64,000 bases of DNA, from the NCBI RefSeq assembly GCF_002211105.1, contig NZ_JPUA01000037.1, forward strand, positions 62,001 to 126,000, written 5' to 3'. The notes below the pieces were generated by a model. The model was given only the letters and a program-made list of their open reading frames with translations. It was not told where the DNA came from and searched no databases. This DNA comes from Halomonas campaniensis (GTDB lineage Bacteria > Pseudomonadota > Gammaproteobacteria > Pseudomonadales > Halomonadaceae). Positions 9,582 through 19,160 of the stretch are shown here, piece after piece (the stretch's first letter is position 1; each line of letters begins with the position of its first letter). A program made the translations under genes and the position numbers.

Positions 9582-10136
9582 TTACTTATCGGCAGCTAAG
9601 CGGCGCTCAAACAGTGCCTGTCGCTCTTCCACATCAGGCTGGTAGCGCACGCTGATAAAGCTTAGCGCACGCAGGGCGTCCTCGGGATGCTGGTCATCGC
9701 GTAGGGCCATGGCGCTGAAACCACAGCGGCGCATGTACTCCAGTTGGTCAACTAGCACGTCACCCACCGCGCGCACTTCGCCGCTATAGCCATAGCGCTC
9801 GCGCAGCAGGCGGGCGATGGTGTAGCCACGGCCATCGGTGAAGGCGGGGAAGTCAATGGCAATGGCCAGCGCTTTACTCAGTTCCGCAGCAAGCTCCGGG
9901 TTGAGCTCAGTATCACTCATCAGCAGCGGCGCCAGCTCAGCGTCTTCCTGGTAAGACTGCCACAACGAAAGCGGCACGAACGCCGGGCGCTGCTCGGGTA
10001 GTGCGTCTTCATCGTAGGAGACACACCAAGCGTTCTCTGTCGCCAGCTCGCCGTTAAAGATCAGGTGATCCACATGAACCGGCGTCTGCTCAACCGCTTC
10101 AACTTGCGCCTCATCAGGTTTATTAGGCTTAGGCAT
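9582..10136 (-). CDS. DUF934 protein, partner of sulfite reductase
   Basis: Protein of 184 residues in the DUF934 family, nearly always encoded directly behind a CysI-type sulfite/nitrite reductase in proteobacteria. The conserved core is IDFPAFTDGRGYTIARLLRE followed by GDVLVDQLEYMRRCGF. The biochemical role is unproven; an accessory role in sulfite reduction is inferred from its constant neighbour. I start at ATG 10136, with AAGGAG 8 bases upstream inside the end of cysI; the GTG at 10142 would be too close to that site. It overlaps cysI by 8 bases, so it is translationally coupled. Confidence 0.9.
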   Translation of the reverse strand: MPKPNKPDEAQVEAVEQTPVHVDHLIFNGELATENAWCVSYDEDALPEQRPAFVPLSLWQSYQEDAELAPLLMSDTELNPELAAELSKALAIAIDFPAFTDGRGYTIARLLRERYGYSGEVRAVGDVLVDQLEYMRRCGFSAMALRDDQHPEDALRALSFISVRYQPDVEERQALFERRLAADK

Positions 10137-11781
10137 AGACACGCTCCTTAAAGGGTTTTAGACCAATACGGCGGTAGGTATCCAAGAAGCGTTCGTCCTC
10201 ATGGCGCTGTGACACATAGACTTCCAATACTTTTTCGACCACATCCGGCACGTCTGAGCGGAAAAAGGACGGGCCTAAAATCTTGCCCAGCGAGGCATCG
10301 TCGGTAGAGTTACCGCCAATGGAGATCTGATAGAACTCTTCACCTTTTTTATCTACGCCCAGGATACCGATATGGCCAACGTGGTGGTGGCCACAGGCAT
10401 TCATACAGCCTGAGATATTCAGATCCAGCGGGCCAAGGTCATAAAGGAAGTCTAAGTCTTCAAACTTCTCCTGTAGCGCCTGGGCAATGGGAATCGATAC
10501 CGCATTGGCCAAGCTGCAGTAATCGCCACCAGGGCAGCAGATAATGTCGTTAAGCGAGCCCACAGTGGGATTCGCCATCCCTAACGCCTCAAGCTCTTTC
10601 CACAGCGCTTCCAGCTCATCCACCGGTACATCAGAAAGCACCAGGTTCTGCTCGTGGGTAACACGCACTTCACCAAAGCTGTAGCGGTCAGCTAAATCAG
10701 CCACGGCTTCCATCTGGTCGGCGGTAACATCGCCCGGCGCGTGCTCACGGCGTTTCAGCGACAGCGTTACGGCTTTGTAGCCGGGCACCTTGTGATCAGT
10801 CACATTGTTGGTCACAAAGCGGGCGAAACTACGGTTTTCTGCGCGCAGCTTGTCAAACTCATCCGTTGCGGACGCTGCAACCGGGCGGCGATCAGGCTCA
10901 GGGAAGTGGACTTTGGCTGCATCAACGGCCGCTTGATTGAGGGTTTGCGGGCCATCTTTCAAGTGTGCCCACTCTTCATCCACGCGGCGACGGAATTCTT
11001 CTATACCCAAAGCCTTAACGAGGATCTTAATACGCGCTTTAAACTTGTTGTCCCGGCGACCAAACTGGTTGTAGACCCGCACGCAGGCTTCAAGATAGGT
11101 CAGCAGGTGCTGCCAGGGTAGGTCTTCACGCACCACATCGGCAATCATCGGGGTACGGCCAAGGCCACCACCGGCCAATACTTTTACGCGTAGCTCTCCG
11201 TCACTGTTGTACCAGAAGCGCAGGCCGATATCGTGCACCTGGATGGCTGCACGGTCTTGGGCCGCACCGCTAACCGCAATTTTGAACTTACGCGGCAGGT
11301 AGGCAAACTCCGGATGCAGCGTCGACCACTGGCGGATTAACTCACACCAGGGGCGTGGGTCTTCCACCTCATCGTTGGCGATGCCGGCAAACTGGTCGCT
11401 GGTGGTGTTGCGAATGCAGTTACCGCTGGTTTGAATCGCGTGCATCTGCACCTTGGCCAGATCGGCCAAAATATCCGGCACGTCTTCAAGGGCAGGCCAG
11501 TTCAACTGTAGATTTTGCCGCGTGGTGAAGTGGCCGTAGCCACGGTCATAACGGCGAGTAATCTCGGCCAGAGCCCGTAGCTGACTGCCCGCCAGCATGC
11601 CGTAAGGAATCGCAATACGCAGCATGGGCGCATGGCGTTGAATATAGAGGCCGTTCTGCAACCTGAGGGGGCGAAACTCTTCTTCTCCCAAACGCCCGGC
11701 GCGGTAGCGTTCCATCTGGTCACGGAACTGAGCGACACGCTCATCAACCAGGGTTTGGTCGTGAATATCATAACGGTACAT
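10129..11781 (-). CDS. cysI: Sulfite reductase, siroheme/4Fe-4S subunit
   Basis: Siroheme-dependent nitrite/sulfite reductase hemoprotein of 550 residues, reducing sulfite to sulfide for cysteine synthesis. The 4Fe-4S/siroheme ligands are C416 and C422 (CCPGGDYC) and C459 and C463 (SGCMNACGHHH). The substrate-binding region TSGNCIRNTT is present. Two ferredoxin-like half-repeats are visible (HFTTRQNLQL and RVTHEQNLVL). The linked DUF934 gene and lack of nirBD neighbours favour assimilatory sulfite reductase over nitrite reductase. No flavoprotein partner (CysJ) lies here. Confidence 0.92.
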   Translation of the reverse strand: MYRYDIHDQTLVDERVAQFRDQMERYRAGRLGEEEFRPLRLQNGLYIQRHAPMLRIAIPYGMLAGSQLRALAEITRRYDRGYGHFTTRQNLQLNWPALEDVPDILADLAKVQMHAIQTSGNCIRNTTSDQFAGIANDEVEDPRPWCELIRQWSTLHPEFAYLPRKFKIAVSGAAQDRAAIQVHDIGLRFWYNSDGELRVKVLAGGGLGRTPMIADVVREDLPWQHLLTYLEACVRVYNQFGRRDNKFKARIKILVKALGIEEFRRRVDEEWAHLKDGPQTLNQAAVDAAKVHFPEPDRRPVAASATDEFDKLRAENRSFARFVTNNVTDHKVPGYKAVTLSLKRREHAPGDVTADQMEAVADLADRYSFGEVRVTHEQNLVLSDVPVDELEALWKELEALGMANPTVGSLNDIICCPGGDYCSLANAVSIPIAQALQEKFEDLDFLYDLGPLDLNISGCMNACGHHHVGHIGILGVDKKGEEFYQISIGGNSTDDASLGKILGPSFFRSDVPDVVEKVLEVYVSQRHEDERFLDTYRRIGLKPFKERVYA

Positions 11782-11830
11782 GTGGCACGATCCTGCTAAA
11801 AAGCGAAATGGTCACGTTGAGACGGACGTT

Positions 11831-11836
11831 AGTATA
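11831..11836 (-). promoter_or_regulatory. Possible -10 element of cysI
   Basis: TATACT on the minus strand about 50 bases before the cysI start, with no good -35 hexamer but a strongly A/T-rich tract at about 11860-11905 upstream. An activator-dependent promoter of the CysB kind would look like this; CysB binding itself cannot be read from sequence. Confidence 0.28.
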
Positions 11837-11937
11837 GTGTCACCTTAACGCGGGCGCTATATTCTACAAAAGAATATATAATTATCTTTTTATCTCTAAA
11901 AGCTATTTAGAAGCCAGCGTATGCGTTTGGCAGCCAC

Positions 11938-13260
11938 TTAGAAGGCCGGGGCCAACCAGCGGCGACGCTGCCATACCCATAAAAATCCGGCTGAGTTTAT
12001 CAATCGGTAAAGCAGTTGCATAAGCCAGATGCCTAATAAGCCCTGATTCAAACCGATGCCTACCCACCAGGCCATCGGTAAAAAAAGCAGCCACTGCATG
12101 CCCAGGGTCAGCAGCATCACCGTGCGCTGGGCGCCAGCGCCCATTAACGCCTGAGCGAGCACTAGAGCCGCCGCATCCAGCACAATCATTACGCCGGTTA
12201 GCTGCAACGGGAGTTTACCCAGCGCTACTAGCTCACTGTTGGTAAAAAAGAGGGCGAGTACCTGCTCGGGCAAGAGCAACATGGGTAGCGCCAGCACAAC
12301 GAGTAACAGCCAAGCCACCCGCAGCGCATCCAGCCCCCAGCGGTGGGCTTCATACTGAGCATCCCGGCCTAACGCTTCGCCTACCAAGCTCATCGCTGCA
12401 ACGCCTACTCCCACTCCTGGCAAAATCAGCAGCAGTGACAAATTAATCAGCACATGGCCAACCGCGACGCTGGCCGTGCCCAGTTGACTCAAGAGCCCAA
12501 TAAGTAGCGCATAACCCGCTGCGAATAAAAACTGCTGTAAAGAGTGGGGGGCAGCAAGTGCCAGGGTAGTGCGCAGGGTAGCTATGCGTGGCAGCTGTTG
12601 CAAAAAATGGCGGAAAGAAAGGCTTTGGGTACTGACCCAGCACCACACCACCAAGCCAACAAACAGCGACAGCGTCGTTCCCGCACCCGCACCGCTCGCC
12701 CCCATTTGGGGTAGCCCGGCTAAACCGTAGATTAAACCAGCACTGGCCGCTACGTTAATCAAGTGAACGGACACGATAATACGTAAATAGAATTGCGTTT
12801 GCTGACGACCGTTCCAGTAACCCCGAAAACAGAGCGTTAACGCGATAGCGATCAGTGACACCACTCGCCAGCGAAAATAGTCAACGGCGACGCTTTGAAC
12901 CTCATCGGCTTGGCTAATCAAGCCCATCAGTAGCGGCGCTTGCCACCAAGCCCAGAGCGATAGCGGTAGACTGATCGCAAACCCAATTAACAGCCCCGAG
13001 TTAAGCGGATGGGCGATATGCCTGTGGGCAGCCCCCACCCGCTGAGCCGTTTGTGACTGCACGCTGGAAGATAGCCCAAACACTACCGCGCTCAGCATAA
13101 ACATGGCGTAACCGCCCACGCCTACCCCCGCAAGCGCTACTTCACCTAAATGCCCCACCAGCGCAGCGTCGATCAAGTTGAGCATGCTCTGTGAAAGCAT
13201 GCCCAGCATGATGGGTAAGGCAAGGCGCAAGACCTTGCCATGGCGGTTTGCAAGCAGCAC
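11938..13260 (-). CDS. MATE-family efflux transporter (DinF-like)
   Basis: Inner-membrane multidrug and toxic-compound extrusion transporter, 440 residues with about twelve hydrophobic segments, in two homologous halves. The opening LALPIMLGMLSQSMLNLIDAALVGHLGEVALAGVG is typical; the Val/Leu-D-A-A-L-V-G block suggests the DinF branch. Such pumps export organic cations or damaging metabolites using Na+ or H+. Its start lies 3 bases after the metH stop, so the two are almost certainly co-transcribed, an uncommon pairing. Substrate unknown. Confidence 0.87.
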   Translation of the reverse strand: MLLANRHGKVLRLALPIMLGMLSQSMLNLIDAALVGHLGEVALAGVGVGGYAMFMLSAVVFGLSSSVQSQTAQRVGAAHRHIAHPLNSGLLIGFAISLPLSLWAWWQAPLLMGLISQADEVQSVAVDYFRWRVVSLIAIALTLCFRGYWNGRQQTQFYLRIIVSVHLINVAASAGLIYGLAGLPQMGASGAGAGTTLSLFVGLVVWCWVSTQSLSFRHFLQQLPRIATLRTTLALAAPHSLQQFLFAAGYALLIGLLSQLGTASVAVGHVLINLSLLLILPGVGVGVAAMSLVGEALGRDAQYEAHRWGLDALRVAWLLLVVLALPMLLLPEQVLALFFTNSELVALGKLPLQLTGVMIVLDAAALVLAQALMGAGAQRTVMLLTLGMQWLLFLPMAWWVGIGLNQGLLGIWLMQLLYRLINSAGFLWVWQRRRWLAPAF

Positions 13261-13263
13261 TAA

Positions 13264-16200
13264 TCAACTCGGGTCGTAGGAGAGCACCGGTGAGAGCCAG
13301 CGCTCCATCTCCTCCAGGGGCATCTGCTTACGCGCTGCAATGGCTTCGACCTGATCCCGGGTAATCTTGCCGGTGGAGAAGTATTTCGACTGCGGATGGG
13401 CAAAGTACCAACCGGAAACGGCCGCTGCTGGCCACATGGCGAAGTTTTCCGTCAGCGCTAACCCCGTGTTTTCGGTGGCATCGAGCAGCCGGAAAAGCGT
13501 GGCCTTTTCGGTGTGATCCGGGCAGGCGGGGTAGCCAGGGGCAGGGCGAATACCCTGGTATTTCTCTGCAATTAAGGCATCGTTGTCCAGCGTTTCTTCC
13601 GGCACGTAGCCCCAGAACTCTTTACGCACCCGCTCGTGCATGCGCTCGGCAAAGGCCTCGGCAAGACGATCCGTCAACGCCTGCACCATAATCGCATTGT
13701 AGTCGTCCCCGGCCGCCTCATAGGCCTTGGATAGCTCATCAACCCCGTGGCCGGTAGTGACCGCAAAACCACCAATCCAGTCGGCTTTGCCGCTCTCTTT
13801 GGGGGCTATAAAGTCGGCCAGGCTGTAGCAGATACCGTCGCGCCCTTTAGTGGTCTGTTGACGAATATGGAAGAGGCGTTCAACGACTTCACTGCGCGAC
13901 TCATCGGTGTACACCTCGATGATGTCATCATCAACGCTGTTGGCGGGCCACAGGCCAATAACGCCTCGGGCCTGGACGCGCTTCTCTTCCACCAGCTTAC
14001 GCAGCATGACTTTGGCGTCTTCAAACAGGTTGCGGGCGGCTTCTCCGACGACCTTGTCGTCGAGAATCTTGGGGTACTTGCCCGCTAGCTGCCAGCTCAT
14101 AAAGAAAGGTGTCCAGTCGATGCGTTCGATCAGTTCTTCCAAGTCGTAGTCGTCAAAGGTTTTCAGCCCGAGCATATTGGGCTCAGCCGGTGTGTAAGCG
14201 CTCCAGTCGGTGCGGAAGCGCCGCTTGCGTGCCTGGGTGTAGTCCAGATCCGCCGCTTTGGGTCGGCGCTTGGCGTTACGCTCGCGTACCTTTTCGTACT
14301 CTTCACGGATCTCGGCGACGTAAGGTGTTTTCAAGGCAGGCGTCAATAATTTGCCCGCTACGCCAACGGCCCGGGAGGCATCGGTGACGTAAATCACCGG
14401 GTGCTCGTACTGGGGCTCGATTTTCACCGCGGTATGCGCTTTAGAGGTGGTCGCACCGCCAATCAGCAGCGGTAGATCCATGCCACGGCGCTGCATCTCT
14501 TTGGCGACGTGCACCATTTCATCCAGCGACGGGGTAATCAGGCCCGAGAGGCCGATAATATCGGCGTTGTGCTCTTTAGCCGCCTGGAGAATTTTATCGG
14601 CGGGCACCATCACGCCCAGGTCAATCACCTCGTAGTTATTACACTGCAAGACCACGCCAACGATATTTTTGCCGATATCGTGAACATCGCCTTTGACCGT
14701 GGCCATCACGATCTTGCCTTTGGCCTTGGTCTCTTCGCTCTTCTCCGCCTCGATATAAGGGATCAGGTAGGCCACGGCCTGCTTCATGACCCGGGCTGAC
14801 TTCACCACCTGCGGCAGGAACATCTTGCCATCGCCAAACAGGTCGCCCACCACGTTCATACCGTCCATCAGCGGGCCTTCGATGACCTCAATGGGCCGCT
14901 CGGCCTGGGCGCGGGCCTCTTCGGTGTCATCTTCTATATAGACGGTGATGCCTTTTACCAGGGCGTGCTCAATACGCTTGTTGACCGGCCAGCTACGCCA
15001 TTCGAGATCCTCTTTTTTCGCAGCGCCGCTGCCGTCGCCTTTGTATTTATCGGCAATATCCAGCAGGCGCTCGGTGCCGTCGCTGCGGCGGTTGAGCACC
15101 ACGTCTTCAACCGCTTCGCGCAGCTCGGCAGGGAGGTCGTCATAAACAGCGAGCTGGCCCGCGTTGACGATACCCATGGTCAGGCCCGCGCGAATGGCGT
15201 GGTAGAGAAACGCCGAGTGAATCGCTTCGCGCACCGGGTTGTTGCCGCGGAACGAGAACGAGACGTTAGAGACCCCGCCGGAAATCATCGCGTGGGGCAG
15301 GTTGTCGCGAATCCACTGGGTCGCTTCGATAAAGTCGACCGCGTAGTTGTTGTGCTCCTCAATACCGGTGGCGATAGCGAATATATTCGGATCGAAGATG
15401 ATGTCTTCGGCGGGGAAGCCGATCTCATCCACCAGCAGGCGGTAGGCACGCTGACAAATTTCGGTTTTGCGGGCGAAGGTGTCTGCCTGCCCCTCTTCAT
15501 CAAAGGCCATTACCACGATGGCAGCGCCAAAGCGGCGGCACTTGGTCGCCTGTTCGCGGAAGGCGGCTTCGCCCTCCTTGAGTGAGATAGAGTTCACTAC
15601 CGCTTTGCCCTGGACACACTTCAGGCCCGCTTCGATGATCTCCCACTTGGAGGAGTCGATCATAATCGGCACCCGGGCAATGTCGGGTTCGCCGGCGATC
15701 AGGTTAAGAAAGCGCTCCATGGCTTCCTTGGACTCGAGCATGCCCTCGTCCATATTGATATCGATGACCTGGGCGCCGTTCTCGACCTGCTCCAGAGCCA
15801 CTTCCAGCGCGGTGGTAAAGTCCTCCTCTACGATCAGCCGCTTAAAGCGTGCCGAGCCGGTGACGTTAGTGCGTTCGCCGACGTTGACGAACAGCGAGTC
15901 GGCTTCAATATTAAACGGCTCAAGCCCCGACAAACGGCAGGCGCGGCTGCGTTCTGGGATGACCCGCGGCGCCATATCGCGCACGGAATCAGCAATCGCC
16001 CGGATATGTTCAGGCGTCGAGCCACAGCAGCCACCGATAATATTGACCAAGCCGCTGGCGGCAAACTCACTGACGATCTCCGACATCTCTTCCGGCGTCT
16101 GGTCGTACTCACCAAATTCGTTGGGAAGTCCTGCATTGGGGTGAGCGGAGACAAAGGTATCGGCTTTGGTAGAGAGCTCTTCCAGATAAGGGCGTAGCTC

Positions 16201-16959
16201 TTCCGCCCCCAGCGCGCAGTTTAAGCCCACAGAGAGTGGCTGAGCGTGACGCACCGAATTCCAAAACGCTTCCGTGGTTTGGCCGGAGAGCGTACGGCCC
16301 GAGGCGTCGGTGATCGTTCCGGAGATCATTACCGGCAAACGCTCGCCGCGAGCATCGAACAGCTCTTCCAAGGCGTAGATAGCCGCTTTGGCATTGAGTG
16401 TATCGAAGATGGTCTCGATCATGATTAGATCGGCACCGCCCGCAATCAGCGCTTCGGCGGCTTCATAGTAGTTCTCGCGCAGCTCATCAAAGGTAACGTT
16501 ACGCTTGGCGGGATCATTCACATCCGGCGATAGCGACGCGGTGCGCGAGGTAGGGCCTAACACACCCGCCACATAGCGGGGCACGCCGGTTTCAGCGGCC
16601 ACCGCATCGCACACCTCACGGGCCAGGCGCGCTGATTCGCGGTTGAGCTCAACCACCAGCGATTCCATACCGTAATCCGACTGTGACAGCTGGGTGCTAT
16701 TAAAGGTGTTGGTCTCAATAATGTCCGCACCGGCTTCCAGGTAGTCGCGGTGAATGCGCGCGACCACATCGGGGCAAGTGAGTGCGAGCAGATCATTATT
16801 GCCTTTGAGATCCGAAGGCCAGTCGCTGAACCGCTCGCCGCGGAAATCTTCCTCGCTCAACTGGGCGTTCTGCAGCATGGTACCCATGCCGCCGTCCAGA
16901 ATTAGGATGCGTTCAGCAAGGCGTTGGGTGAGGGTTGCGATCAAAGCACTATCAGCCAT
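13264..16959 (-). CDS. metH: Cobalamin-dependent methionine synthase
   Basis: MetH, 1231 residues, full length. Domains in order: homocysteine-binding barrel ([11 protein letters not shown]; zinc cysteines in GLNCALG and [10 protein letters not shown]), methyltetrahydrofolate-binding barrel ([13 protein letters not shown]), B12 cap and Rossmann domain ([14 protein letters not shown], whose His is the lower cobalt ligand), and the C-terminal AdoMet reactivation domain ([15 protein letters not shown]). It methylates homocysteine to methionine in the cytoplasm. No B12 riboswitch fold was recognised upstream. A MATE transporter gene follows 3 bases later. Long open frames on the opposite strand inside this gene are codon-bias shadows. 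Confidence 0.98.
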   Translation of the reverse strand: MADSALIATLTQRLAERILILDGGMGTMLQNAQLSEEDFRGERFSDWPSDLKGNNDLLALTCPDVVARIHRDYLEAGADIIETNTFNSTQLSQSDYGMESLVVELNRESARLAREVCDAVAAETGVPRYVAGVLGPTSRTASLSPDVNDPAKRNVTFDELRENYYEAAEALIAGGADLIMIETIFDTLNAKAAIYALEELFDARGERLPVMISGTITDASGRTLSGQTTEAFWNSVRHAQPLSVGLNCALGAEELRPYLEELSTKADTFVSAHPNAGLPNEFGEYDQTPEEMSEIVSEFAASGLVNIIGGCCGSTPEHIRAIADSVRDMAPRVIPERSRACRLSGLEPFNIEADSLFVNVGERTNVTGSARFKRLIVEEDFTTALEVALEQVENGAQVIDINMDEGMLESKEAMERFLNLIAGEPDIARVPIMIDSSKWEIIEAGLKCVQGKAVVNSISLKEGEAAFREQATKCRRFGAAIVVMAFDEEGQADTFARKTEICQRAYRLLVDEIGFPAEDIIFDPNIFAIATGIEEHNNYAVDFIEATQWIRDNLPHAMISGGVSNVSFSFRGNNPVREAIHSAFLYHAIRAGLTMGIVNAGQLAVYDDLPAELREAVEDVVLNRRSDGTERLLDIADKYKGDGSGAAKKEDLEWRSWPVNKRIEHALVKGITVYIEDDTEEARAQAERPIEVIEGPLMDGMNVVGDLFGDGKMFLPQVVKSARVMKQAVAYLIPYIEAEKSEETKAKGKIVMATVKGDVHDIGKNIVGVVLQCNNYEVIDLGVMVPADKILQAAKEHNADIIGLSGLITPSLDEMVHVAKEMQRRGMDLPLLIGGATTSKAHTAVKIEPQYEHPVIYVTDASRAVGVAGKLLTPALKTPYVAEIREEYEKVRERNAKRRPKAADLDYTQARKRRFRTDWSAYTPAEPNMLGLKTFDDYDLEELIERIDWTPFFMSWQLAGKYPKILDDKVVGEAARNLFEDAKVMLRKLVEEKRVQARGVIGLWPANSVDDDIIEVYTDESRSEVVERLFHIRQQTTKGRDGICYSLADFIAPKESGKADWIGGFAVTTGHGVDELSKAYEAAGDDYNAIMVQALTDRLAEAFAERMHERVRKEFWGYVPEETLDNDALIAEKYQGIRPAPGYPACPDHTEKATLFRLLDATENTGLALTENFAMWPAAAVSGWYFAHPQSKYFSTGKITRDQVEAIAARKQMPLEEMERWLSPVLSYDPS

Positions 16960-17225
16960 GGCAGGGGGAGTTCTCCAGCGTCACAGTCGTCAAAGGGGAT
17001 GTTGTTATCGTCGGAAAAAGCAGCATCTGTCGTTTAGAGGCGCATAATGATAACAAAAGGGAGGGCAAAAGGCGCCCCTGGGAAGGCTATACGCTGCATT
17101 AGGAAAGATAATTAAAATAGCCGACTAAAACAGTCGGGATTGTGTCAGCGCGCCGTTTTGCTTACCATAGACACAAATGACATGTGAAGTGGCGCCGCCA
17201 CTACCACGGGAGGAAGACAGCCCTC

Positions 17226-17849
17226 ATGACCACGACTAGCGAAAAAGAAACCCAAGTCGATACCCAAGGTATTGATATTACGGATAGCGCGCAAGAGTAC
17301 CTGTCAGAACTGCTGGAAAAGCAGAACGTTGAGGGTATTGCGGTACGCATCTTTATTACTCAGCCGGGCACGCCCTACGCGGAAACCTGCTTGGCTTATT
17401 GCCGTCCCGGCGAAGAAGAGCCGACCGACGTGCTGCTGGAACTCGAGAAAATCAACGTCTTTCTCGACAAAAACAGCCTGGCCTTTTTGGAAGAGGCGGT
17501 GGTGGATTTCAACGCCGACCGCATGGGTGGCCAGTTAACCATCAAAGCGCCCAATGCCAAGATGCCCAAGGTCAATGCCGACAGCCCTCTGGAAGATCGC
17601 GTTAATTACGTGCTCTACAGCGAAATCAATCCAGGCTTGGCGGCCCATGGTGGCGAAATCAAGCTGGTTGAGCTAACCGAAGAGCAGTACGCCATCCTAG
17701 CCTTTGGCGGTGGCTGCCAGGGTTGTGCAGCGGTTGATTTAACCCTGAAAGATGGCGTTGAGAAAACCCTGATGGAGCGCATTCCCGAGCTTGCGGGTAT
17801 TCGCGACGTGACGGATCATACCGATACAACAAACGCCTACTATCGCTAA
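17226..17849 (+). CDS. nfuA: Fe-S biogenesis protein NfuA
   Basis: NfuA, 207 residues: a degenerate A-type scaffold domain at the N terminus ([36 protein letters not shown]) followed by an Nfu domain with the cluster-binding C164-x-x-C167 in GGGCQGC. It carries and delivers 4Fe-4S clusters to target enzymes under oxidative stress or iron starvation. ATG at 17226 was chosen for the GGGAGGA just upstream; the frame is open 14 codons further. It faces away from metH and is followed by a clear terminator. Confidence 0.95.
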   Translation: MTTTSEKETQVDTQGIDITDSAQEYLSELLEKQNVEGIAVRIFITQPGTPYAETCLAYCRPGEEEPTDVLLELEKINVFLDKNSLAFLEEAVVDFNADRMGGQLTIKAPNAKMPKVNADSPLEDRVNYVLYSEINPGLAAHGGEIKLVELTEEQYAILAFGGGCQGCAAVDLTLKDGVEKTLMERIPELAGIRDVTDHTDTTNAYYR

Positions 17850-17868
17850 ATAAGCGATGGTCAGACTC

Positions 17869-17899
17869 AAAAGCCCAGCTTGAATCGCTGGGCTTTTTT
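17869..17899 (+). terminator. Rho-independent terminator of nfuA
   Basis: Stem AAAAGCCCAGC / GCTGGGCTTTT with a 7-base loop and a T-run (TTTTTT) starting in the 3' arm, 20 bases after the nfuA stop. The A-run on the other side would let it act on the opposite strand too, ending the KfrA-like gene. Confidence 0.93.
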
Positions 17900-17914
17900 A
17901 CGTCTCCAGATTGA

Positions 17915-18955
17915 TTACTGGTTTGGTTCACTGTTCTGTTTTGAAAGCGCATCCGGCAGCGCCGTCAGCTGTGTTTGCAGCGCCTCCATGCGGCTCCAGA
18001 GCTTCTCTTGCCATGCTTGCTGCAGTGCAGTTTCGCGCTCGGCATGCTGCTGGGCTTGGTTGTTTAGCGCTGCTTTTGCCTCATCTAGCTGCTGAGTTAA
18101 GGTTTTTTGCTGCTTCTCCAGCGATGTAATTTGCTGCGCCTGCTCACCAAGCTGTTGTTCGCGCTCGCTGGCTTCCAGCTGCAGCTCGTGCAGAGTCTGC
18201 TGTTTAGTCTTTAGCTCCTGGCTCAATGTCTCAATGCGCTGCTCAGAGTGCTGCAGACGTTTTTGGAAACTCTTCTCCTCCTGGGCGCGCGCCTGCTGAG
18301 TGCTATCCAGCATCGCCATCAGCCTTCCTTCGGCTGCCTCATGGCGCTGCTCTTCCTGTGCTAGCCGCTGCTCCCACGCTACCTGTTGCTCGTTGAGGGC
18401 GTTGCTATGTGCCTTACGCTGTGCGTCTGCCTGGCTTTCTAACTGCTGCTGTACCTGCTTCAACTGAGTTACGTCTTCTTGCGCTGCTTCAGCCTGCTGA
18501 TGCCAGTGATGTTCGCTGGTTTGGCTAGCGGCTAACTCCCGGTTTAACGCTTCCATGCGCTGCTCCATATGGCGCAAGTGCTCGGCGAGGGCGCTTTCGC
18601 GCTGTTCGGCGTTAGCGGCCTGCTGTTTAGCGTCCTCTGCAAGCTGCTGGGCGTCGGCCACTTGGCGATTGGCATCTTCCCGATAGTGGAGCAGCGCTTG
18701 ATTCGCTACCTCTTGGGCCTCGCGCCAAAGCTCCCCAGCCATAGTCACCACCACTTCCGGCACACCTTTGGGCGGCGGCACGTCACGGTTCTGCTCCCGC
18801 TCGCTGCGCCATAAGCGAAAGTGATCACTAATCGTAGTGAAGCTGCCAGTGCCCAACACATCGCGAATGCGCTGTACGCTGGGCGTATCGCCCCGGGCCA
18901 ACAGGGCATCAATGGCTTGTTGAACATCGCTGTACTGAATGCCGTTGCGGGCCAT
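17915..18955 (-). CDS. KfrA-like DNA-binding coiled-coil protein (possible TnpT-type partner)
   Basis: Protein of 346 residues. Residues about 1-55 (VQQAIDALLARGDTPSVQRI, then LGTGSFTTISDHFRLWR) match the KfrA N-terminal DNA-binding domain; the remainder, about 65-340, is a long Q/E/A-rich coiled coil. KfrA proteins of plasmids repress their own promoter; similar proteins (TnpT) assist a tyrosine recombinase in resolving transposon cointegrates. The open frame extends far upstream into the divergent recombinase gene, but ATG 18955 has AAGGAAGGA 6-7 bases ahead and begins the domain. It faces away from the recombinase gene at 19161, sharing 205 bases that hold two inverted repeats. Role inferred from architecture and context. 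Confidence 0.82.
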   Translation of the reverse strand: MARNGIQYSDVQQAIDALLARGDTPSVQRIRDVLGTGSFTTISDHFRLWRSEREQNRDVPPPKGVPEVVVTMAGELWREAQEVANQALLHYREDANRQVADAQQLAEDAKQQAANAEQRESALAEHLRHMEQRMEALNRELAASQTSEHHWHQQAEAAQEDVTQLKQVQQQLESQADAQRKAHSNALNEQQVAWEQRLAQEEQRHEAAEGRLMAMLDSTQQARAQEEKSFQKRLQHSEQRIETLSQELKTKQQTLHELQLEASEREQQLGEQAQQITSLEKQQKTLTQQLDEAKAALNNQAQQHAERETALQQAWQEKLWSRMEALQTQLTALPDALSKQNSEPNQ

Positions 18956-19022
18956 GTAGTGATCCTTCCTTGAGCGCTTTTGTAACCGCCATTGTCGTGG
19001 CTTACCGTTCGAAAGGCAATAA

Positions 19023-19044
19023 TTACGTATTATGTAATACGTAA
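19023..19044. promoter_or_regulatory. Perfect 22-bp palindrome, probable operator or recombination core
   Basis: Arms TTACGTATTA and TAATACGTAA are exact reverse complements separated by two bases. It lies directly downstream of the predicted -10 of the KfrA-like gene, over the expected transcription start, the usual place for an autorepressor operator. It could equally be the core site of the neighbouring tyrosine recombinase. Confidence 0.75.
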
Positions 19045-19045
19045 A

Positions 19046-19074
19046 ATTATTTAAAAAAATGAGTATAAATTCAA
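19046..19074 (-). promoter_or_regulatory. Predicted sigma70 promoter of the KfrA-like gene
   Basis: On the minus strand, TTGAAT (19074-19069), a 17-base spacer and AATAAT (19051-19046). The transcription start would fall within the 22-bp palindrome, about 85 bases before the start codon. The -35 hexamer overlaps the left arm of the second inverted repeat. Confidence 0.55.
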
Positions 19075-19097
19075 GATTACCCGTCTTATCTTGAATT
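19068..19097. repeat. Inverted repeat with 10-bp arms and 10-base spacer
   Basis: Arms AATTCAAGAT (19068-19077) and ATCTTGAATT (19088-19097) are exact reverse complements around TACCCGTCTT. It sits 64 bases before the recombinase start and has a sequence unrelated to the nearby palindrome. A recombinase- or regulator-binding site is likely; no T-run follows, so a terminator is unlikely. Confidence 0.7.
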
Positions 19098-19160
19098 ATT
19101 ACAGCTAAAAGGGCACACTTCAGGCCTGAAACAGCAAAAAAGACTAATGAGAAGAGAGTA

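Noticed and set aside
15467..16144. 225-codon open frame antisense to metH
   Set aside because: Serine/arginine-rich, low-complexity shadow of metH.
16960..17225. B12 or SAM riboswitch upstream of metH
   Set aside because: No conserved B12-box or SAM-box-like block could be recognised; only a 6-bp stem (CCGACT/AGTCGG) near 17120 is visible.
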